Source: Bacteroidota bacterium
GTDB taxonomy: Bacteria; Bacteroidota; Bacteroidia; Palsa-965
Direction of reading: 5' to 3'
Assembly (NCBI GenBank): GCA_020402865.1
Contig: JADBYT010000015.1
Coordinates: 124,001-188,000, forward strand
DNA: 64,000 nucleotides
Part shown: in pieces, positions 59,720 to 64,000 of the stretch
How positions within the stretch are numbered: the first letter of the stretch is position 1
How the letters are laid out: each line of letters begins with the position of its first letter
Notes under the pieces: generated by a model
Seen by the model: only the letters and a program-made list of their open reading frames with translations
Told to the model about the DNA's origin: nothing
The model's database searches: none
Translations under genes and position numbers: made by a program

Positions 59720-60835
59720 ATGCGCCTGCTCCTCCTTGCCGATGCCGACTCTGCCCACACCCGCAAATGGGCCGTGGCGCTGGCGGCTGCCGGACTCGAA
59801 GTAGGCATTTTCTCACTGCGCAAAAGCACCGCAGGCTGGGCGGCACAGCACAACCGCATCACCATTTTCGATGCACACGGGCTTGATGAGGCTACCTTCA
59901 ACGGCTCCACGGCCGGCAAGCTGGTGTACCTCAAGGCCATTTTGCCGCTGCGCCGCCTCATTACACAATTCCGCCCGCAGCTGGTGCATGCGCATTACGC
60001 CACCAGCTACGGACTGCTGGGCCGTTTCTGCGGCTTTCATCCGTTTGTGCTTTCGGCCTGGGGCAGCGATGTAATGAACTTTCCGCAACGCAGCCTGCCC
60101 AACCGCATCCTCCTGCGCGGCAACCTCCGCGCGGCCGATGCCGTGCTTGCCACAAGCCCCACAATCAGCCGCTACATCAAAGAAGTAGTGCCGCGCCAGG
60201 TTGAAATCACACCCTTTGGCATTGATACCGATGTGTTTTGCCGCCAGCCCGTGCCACGCATCTTTGGCAACAATTGTATTGTAATCGGTGCCGTAAAAGC
60301 ACTCGAAAAAGTATATCGTCACCATGCGCTGCTTGACGCATTTGCCGCATTGCACACACAACATCCCGAACTTCCGCTTCGGCTTCTGCTTGTGGGCGAT
60401 GGTACGCAGCGCGCCGCGCTTGAGCAGCAGGCACAATCGCTGGGCATTGCCGCGCTTACAAAATTTGCAGGCCGCGTGCAGTTTGCCGATGTGCCGCAGT
60501 GGCACAACCAGCTCGATATTTTCGTAAACATTTCTGAGTACGAAAGCTTCGGCGTATCGGTGCTCGAAGCCATGGCCTGCCAGGTGCCCGTAATTGTTAC
60601 CGATACCGGCGGACTGGCCGAACTGGTGGAGCAGGGGCGCGAAGGCTACCGCGTATCGCTGCACAATCCGCACGAGCTTGTGCAGCGTTTGTACGAACTT
60701 GCTTCCAGCGCAGCGCTTCGCACACAGCTCGGACAAAACGGCCGCGAAACCGTGCTGCGCAGCTACACGTGGAAAAACAACCTGCAGCAAATGCTGGCTA
60801 TCTACAAACGTCTTGTCCCCAATTCCGGCTTATGA
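59720..60835 (+). CDS. GT4-family glycosyltransferase
   Basis: A 371-residue GT-B fold glycosyltransferase. The N-terminal domain begins MRLLLLADADSAHTRKWAVALAAAG. The C-terminal donor-binding domain has the EX7E motif in EYESFGVSVLEAMACQVPV and a GGLAELV loop. It transfers a sugar from a nucleotide donor, probably to a cell-surface polysaccharide or lipid-linked oligosaccharide. It overlaps by 4 bp with a second GT4 gene (ATGA), so both belong to one glycan assembly step. Confidence 0.87.
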   Translation: MRLLLLADADSAHTRKWAVALAAAGLEVGIFSLRKSTAGWAAQHNRITIFDAHGLDEATFNGSTAGKLVYLKAILPLRRLITQFRPQLVHAHYATSYGLLGRFCGFHPFVLSAWGSDVMNFPQRSLPNRILLRGNLRAADAVLATSPTISRYIKEVVPRQVEITPFGIDTDVFCRQPVPRIFGNNCIVIGAVKALEKVYRHHALLDAFAALHTQHPELPLRLLLVGDGTQRAALEQQAQSLGIAALTKFAGRVQFADVPQWHNQLDIFVNISEYESFGVSVLEAMACQVPVIVTDTGGLAELVEQGREGYRVSLHNPHELVQRLYELASSAALRTQLGQNGRETVLRSYTWKNNLQQMLAIYKRLVPNSGL

Positions 60836-62067
60836 AACTTTTGCTGCTCACTCAATACTTCCCGCCCGAAGTAGGCGCGCCGCAAAACCGCCTTTTCGAA
60901 CTTGCCGTGCGTTTGCAGCAGCGCGGCATTGAAGTAACCGTGCTTACCGCCATGCCCAATTACCCGCAAATGGAAATTCATGCGGCGTACAAAGGCAAGG
61001 CGTATCACTACGAAGAAATGGACGGGCTCCGCGTGCATCGCTCGGCCATTTACGTGGCCAAGGAAAAAGGCATCGCCAAACGCCTGCGCAATTATTTTTC
61101 GTTTGTGTGGAGCAGCTGGCGCGTTGGCCGCAGCAAACTCGAAAAGCGTTACGATTATATTCTCTGCGAAAGTCCGCCGCTGTTTCTCGGCATTTCGGCC
61201 TGGCTGCTGTGCCGCAGTAAAAAGGCAAAACTCATTTTCAACGTGTCGGATCTCTGGCCGGAGAGCGCCGAGAAACTCGGGCTTGTCACCAACAAACTTT
61301 TCCTCGGCGCAGCGCGTATGCTCGAAGAAGGGTTGTATAAACGTTCGGCGCTTATTACCGGACAAACCCAGGGCATTGTGTCCGACATCAAACGCCGCTT
61401 TCCGCACAAAACCGTGTACTGGCTGCCCAACGGCGTTGACCTCAACTACTACCGCCACGATGCACAGCCGCAGGGCTGGCGCGAAAAAAACGGTTTTGCG
61501 GCCACTGATTTTTTGCTGCTTTACGCCGGCATCATCGGCCACGCGCAGGGGCTCGAAGTAATTTTAAAAGCAGCCAACCGCCTGCGCCAGCACAAAGGCA
61601 TTCACTTTCTGCTGCTCGGCAGCGGCCCGGTAAAAGACGAACTGCTGGCCATGAAAGCCAGCCTGCAACTCAGTAATGTCACGTTCATCAACACCGTGCC
61701 TAAGTCTGAAATGCCGGCCATCGTAGCGGCTTCCGACGCAGCCGTAATTCCGCTTCGCCGCCTCGATTTATTCAAAGGCGCAATCCCGTCGAAAATTTTC
61801 GAAAACCTCGCCATGAAAAAGCCCATCGTGCTTGGCGTGGAAGGCGAAGCCAAAGAACTTTTTATCGACGAAGGCAAAGCCGGTGTATTCTTTACGCCCG
61901 AGAACGACGAAGAACTTGCCGCCGCCGTATTGCAGCTTCACCAGAATCCCGCACTGCGTAACGAACTGGCAGAAAATGCCCATAACTACGTGCGCCAAAA
62001 ATTCAACCGCGATACTATTGCCGAAGGATTTTACCAGTTGCTGGAGCAGCATGGCGCACAGCTGTAG
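60832..62067 (+). CDS. GT4-family glycosyltransferase, WbuB-like
   Basis: A 411-residue GT4 enzyme starting MKLLLLTQYFPPEVGAPQNRLFELA, the WbuB-like N-terminus of O-antigen N-acetylfucosaminyl- or N-acetylquinovosaminyl-type transferases. Motifs include the conserved NPxY-like MPNYPQ region, LIFNVSDLWPES, and the donor site FKGAIPSKIFENLAMKKPIVLGVEGE. The 3' end (from 62029) is repeated at 62911, bracketing an inserted gene. An O-antigen-ligase-like gene lies downstream, in keeping with surface polysaccharide synthesis. Confidence 0.88.
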   Translation: MKLLLLTQYFPPEVGAPQNRLFELAVRLQQRGIEVTVLTAMPNYPQMEIHAAYKGKAYHYEEMDGLRVHRSAIYVAKEKGIAKRLRNYFSFVWSSWRVGRSKLEKRYDYILCESPPLFLGISAWLLCRSKKAKLIFNVSDLWPESAEKLGLVTNKLFLGAARMLEEGLYKRSALITGQTQGIVSDIKRRFPHKTVYWLPNGVDLNYYRHDAQPQGWREKNGFAATDFLLLYAGIIGHAQGLEVILKAANRLRQHKGIHFLLLGSGPVKDELLAMKASLQLSNVTFINTVPKSEMPAIVAASDAAVIPLRRLDLFKGAIPSKIFENLAMKKPIVLGVEGEAKELFIDEGKAGVFFTPENDEELAAAVLQLHQNPALRNELAENAHNYVRQKFNRDTIAEGFYQLLEQHGAQL

Positions 62068-62188
62068 TACCCCGCAAAAACAAAAAACAAAATCGGGGTT
62101 TAACTCTCCGAGGTCTTTAAGACCTCGGAGAGTTGGGTAGTTAATTTGTTTTTTGTTTTTGCAGCCATGGGCAACGAAATCAATTTCT
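62029..62188 (+). repeat. 160-bp direct repeat, copy 1 (contains the 3' end of the glycosyltransferase gene)
   Basis: About 96 percent identical by eye to 62911-63069. It holds the last 39 bp of the glycosyltransferase gene and then a large imperfect palindrome: an outer GCAAAAACAAAAAAC arm (62074 onward) paired with GTTTTTTGTTTTTGC (to 62162), and an inner 14-bp perfect stem AACTCTCCGAGGTC/GACCTCGGAGAGTT (62102-62134). The inner stem probably acts as the terminator of the glycosyltransferase transcript. The CCGAGGTCTT core is, from memory, another dispersed Bacteroidota repeat. Confidence 0.8.
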
Positions 62189-62211
62189 GACAAAGACTTG
62201 ACTTGTAATAT

Positions 62212-62811
62212 TTATCGGGGAATAAATGTAAAGGTTTCAGTGCCTTTGGGCGGTAAGCCGGATGAAGTACCAACATTTGCAATTTCATAACTTCTCGAGA
62301 GTGTAATTGTATCATGTCTTAGCTCATCAATACTAAATAGTGGAATTTGCTGCCTTTCGGGAAAATGGATAACACCGTTGTACGGCCATACACCGGAAGT
62401 ACTTTCTGGAAAAAGAATAACTTGTGTTTTATTTTCTTTTCTATCCTTATCAAAAATGAAATTCCACTTACCTTTCATTATCCCCTGACTATTGGATAGC
62501 GTGGTCATTTTCAGCTCAAATGTTTCATCCTTTCTAAAATCTAATTCACAGCTGTAATAAAGTGTATTATCAGGCAAATTTGGGTTTGCTGAAATGCAAA
62601 CTTCCACGTTGTTCTGATAGTTCCATTCATTTTGAAATATTCCTCTTAGTTCGCTGTAAGTTCCTTTTGCAGTATATAATCGCCATTTTCCCACCATTCG
62701 GGCTTTTCGTGTGCGAAGTGAAACAGCAGGGTCGTCTTCGGCCTTGCGCATACAGGAGTTGGTAAACAACAGGGAGATTATCAATGTGATAAACAGCGGA
62801 AATTTGTACAT
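62212..62811 (-). CDS. lipoprotein of unknown function within duplicated repeats
   Basis: A 199-residue lipoprotein. The signal is MYKFPLFITLIISLLFTNSC, with the lipidation Cys at residue 20. The mature region has beta-strands such as VGKWRLYTAKGTYSELRGI and YYSCELDFRKDETFELKMT, resembling lipocalin-like domains of Bacteroidota lipoproteins (VGKWRL at the start is typical). Start is at ATG 62811. It is AT-rich and lies between the two copies of the 160-bp repeat, on the opposite strand from its neighbours, as if inserted as a unit. Confidence 0.65.
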   Translation of the reverse strand: MYKFPLFITLIISLLFTNSCMRKAEDDPAVSLRTRKARMVGKWRLYTAKGTYSELRGIFQNEWNYQNNVEVCISANPNLPDNTLYYSCELDFRKDETFELKMTTLSNSQGIMKGKWNFIFDKDRKENKTQVILFPESTSGVWPYNGVIHFPERQQIPLFSIDELRHDTITLSRSYEIANVGTSSGLPPKGTETFTFIPR

Positions 62812-63117
62812 AAGCAATCGTTTAAAAGGGTTATTTTAAATAAAGGTATTATACGGGTAACCCAGAACCAACTGTTAATCATCATCTGGTGGAACAAACT
62901 GAATAAATGGTTTTACCAGTTGCTGGCGCAGCATGGTGCACAGCTGTAGTACCTGCAAAAACAAAAAACAAAATCGGGTTTAACTCTCCGAGGTCTTTAA
63001 GACCTCGGAGAGTTGGGTAGTTAATTTGTTTTTTGTTTTTGCAGCCACGGGCAACGAAATCAATTTTCTAACGTCAGCTAATTGCGCAGCAATTACGTAC
63101 TTTCGCTGTGTCACACT
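62812..63117. other. 306-bp non-coding gap including direct-repeat copy 2
   Basis: Between the lipoprotein gene start and the O-antigen-ligase-like gene start. Most of it is direct-repeat copy 2 (62911-63069), listed separately. The first 100 bp are AT-rich and likely carry the lipoprotein promoter on the minus strand. Confidence 0.4.
62911..63069 (+). repeat. 160-bp direct repeat, copy 2
   Basis: Begins TTTTACCAGTTGCTGG, like the end of the glycosyltransferase gene at 62029, and continues through the same nested palindrome (GCAAAAAC... at 62955 to ...GTTTTTGC at 63042) to GGGCAACGAAATCAATTTT. It differs from copy 1 at about six positions. The part equal to the glycosyltransferase 3' end is here outside any gene, so copy 2 is a remnant of a duplication. 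It lies just upstream of the O-antigen-ligase-like gene. Confidence 0.8.
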
Positions 63118-64000
63118 ATGCACACCTGGCACCACGCACTTCGCCAATTTCAACTCGGGCTGCTTCTGCTCGCTGCGGTGTGCATGCCTTTCGGCTTTTT
63201 TCAGGGGCCGCTGGCCGGTTTTCTGGCGCTGAGCTGGCTGGCCGATCTGCGCTGGAAACAGAAGTGGAACGACCTGCGCAATTCGGGCTGGTTCTGGGCC
63301 ATGTTTTTCTTCTACGGCCTTTATGCGCTTTCGCTTTTGTGGACAGACCACACCGACATGGGCAGCATGAGCCTTCAGGTAAAACTCGGCATGTTTATTT
63401 ATCCGCTGGTGCTGGCCGGCATCCGTCTCAACGAAAAGCAAACGCGCCGCATCATTGCTGCATTTCTGCTGGGTCTGCTGGCGGCAGGGCTTTTTATGCT
63501 GGGGCGCGCCACGCTCATCTGGATGAACGAACACCGCAACGCTTTTTTTTATCAGGCATTTACCGAGCGTATGGTGCATCCGGGCTACTTAGCCATGTAT
63601 TACTGCCTCGGCATTGCCCTGCTGTTTCATGCGGTTTTGCTGCAGGATGCCGGACGTGGCTGGAAAATTGGTGCAGCCCTGCTTTGCGGTTTTTACGTGC
63701 TCATTTTGCTGCTGCTGGCTTCAAAGCTCGGGTTGCTTGCACTGGCCTTGCTGGTGGCGGGCTATGTGGTGTATGCCATTATCCGTTTCCGCCGCTGGAT
63801 GGTGGGTGTGGCGGCGCTGCTGCTGCTGCTGGGCGGCTTTGTGGCGGCTTATAAGTTCATGCCCGGCCTGCGCGAACGGATTACCAACCTTACCGCCGCA
63901 CTCAATACCAAAGAACCCATTGACCCGGCTGAAGTGGAAAGCAACCGTGTGCGCCTGCTCATCTGGAATGCCGATGTGACTATTATTTCCAGCAATCCGC
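63118..64000 (+). CDS. O-antigen ligase-like membrane protein (partial, runs off the window)
   Basis: An open frame from ATG 63118 (MHTWHHALRQFQLGL) to the window end, with no stop, giving 294 codons. It is strongly hydrophobic with about eight to nine predicted transmembrane helices in the visible part. The segment MVHPGYLAMYYCLGIALLF and later LLLLLASKLGLLAL are patterns of Wzy_C/O-antigen ligase (WaaL-type) proteins. ESNRVRLLIWNADVTII, near the end, is the start of the periplasmic loop that holds catalytic residues. It joins polysaccharide to a lipid or outer-core acceptor. The family's C-terminal half is outside the window. Confidence 0.8.
   Translation, partial: MHTWHHALRQFQLGLLLLAAVCMPFGFFQGPLAGFLALSWLADLRWKQKWNDLRNSGWFWAMFFFYGLYALSLLWTDHTDMGSMSLQVKLGMFIYPLVLAGIRLNEKQTRRIIAAFLLGLLAAGLFMLGRATLIWMNEHRNAFFYQAFTERMVHPGYLAMYYCLGIALLFHAVLLQDAGRGWKIGAALLCGFYVLILLLLASKLGLLALALLVAGYVVYAIIRFRRWMVGVAALLLLLGGFVAAYKFMPGLRERITNLTAALNTKEPIDPAEVESNRVRLLIWNADVTIISSNP

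Noticed and set aside
59720..60790. Minus-strand frames inside the glycosyltransferase genes
   Set aside because: They are antisense shadows with skewed residue composition and no family likeness.
1..64000. tRNA, rRNA, CRISPR array, prophage or IS element
   Set aside because: None of the gaps shows cloverleaf, rRNA, spaced direct repeats, integrase or transposase signals that I could support.

Overview
The window is 64 kb of chromosome from a Bacteroidota bacterium. Three proteins end in type A C-terminal sorting domains of the type IX secretion system (T9SS) and one ends in a gliding-motility-associated (CHU_C/type B) domain. Several promoters fit the Bacteroidota pattern TTTG/TTG - about 19-24 nt - TAnnTTTG, Shine-Dalgarno sequences are weak, and there are several short lipoproteins. 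The family content (OmpP1/FadL porin, DUF6157, GH3-family enzyme, pRiA4b ORF-3-like protein next to miaA, B1 metallo-beta-lactamase) points the same way. The lineage below phylum cannot be fixed from the sequence. No rRNA, tRNA, CRISPR array, IS element or prophage was seen.

Layout. 1-4.2 kb: tail of an aldo/keto reductase, then a secreted GH18/CUB/T9SS glycosidase coupled to a leucine-rich-repeat protein. 4.3-8 kb: 3-hydroxybutyrate dehydrogenase (bdhA) and a patatin-like lipase (patD-like), separated by an AT-rich block on the other strand. That block holds two tandem copies of a two-gene module (nucleotidyltransferase-like protein plus small helical protein) and an acyl-carrier-protein fragment. 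8-13.5 kb: alpha/beta hydrolase, PAS-GAF histidine kinase, MaoC hydratase and GH3 enzyme. 13.5-20.4 kb: a hairpin-rich spacer, miaA, ribD, transporter, YigZ, thioesterase, and a 5'-nucleotidase split into two genes. 20.5-21.9 kb: dnaA. 22-26 kb: a membrane protein and a large Reg_prop/Y_Y_Y sensor kinase. 26.2-31.2 kb: LMW phosphatase, tetrapyrrole-type methyltransferase, a PD-(D/E)XK protein, and an overlapping trio of secreted agmatine-deiminase-like enzyme, DUF721/DciA protein and (p)ppGpp-hydrolase-like HD protein. 31.3-41.7 kb: T9SS type B protein, NRAMP-UspA fusion with a palindromic operator-like site, lipoprotein, FadL-like porin, DEDD exonuclease, zinc-ribbon coiled coil and Nif3. 42-49 kb: DUF1016 nuclease, truncated Crp/Fnr protein, lpxK-pnp, T9SS choice-of-anchor protein, DUF6157 and a radical SAM protein. 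49.2-54.8 kb: a giant alpha-2-macroglobulin with an intact thioester motif. 55-57.5 kb: an AT-rich three-gene operon and, divergent to it, an intact class B1 metallo-beta-lactamase. 57.5-64 kb: lipoproteins, two glycosyltransferases, and an O-antigen-ligase-like gene running off the end.

The most interesting object is the operon on the minus strand at 54983-56485. It encodes a 76-residue stand-alone protein that keeps the D-H-E-R catalytic set of the colicin E3 16S-rRNA nuclease domain, an overlapping 102-residue acidic partner, and an overlapping ImmA/IrrE-type zinc protease. All three are transcribed from a near-perfect Bacteroidota promoter. I read this as a candidate ribotoxin/antitoxin/protease system.

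Other structures worth attention are the duplicated nucleotidyltransferase modules inside the bdhA-patD neighbourhood, two copies of a 120-135 bp structured intergenic element (7997-8131 and 41792-41910), a four-hairpin array before GH3, REP-like palindromes of several families, and a 160-bp direct repeat. That repeat contains the 3' end of a glycosyltransferase gene and brackets an inserted lipoprotein gene.
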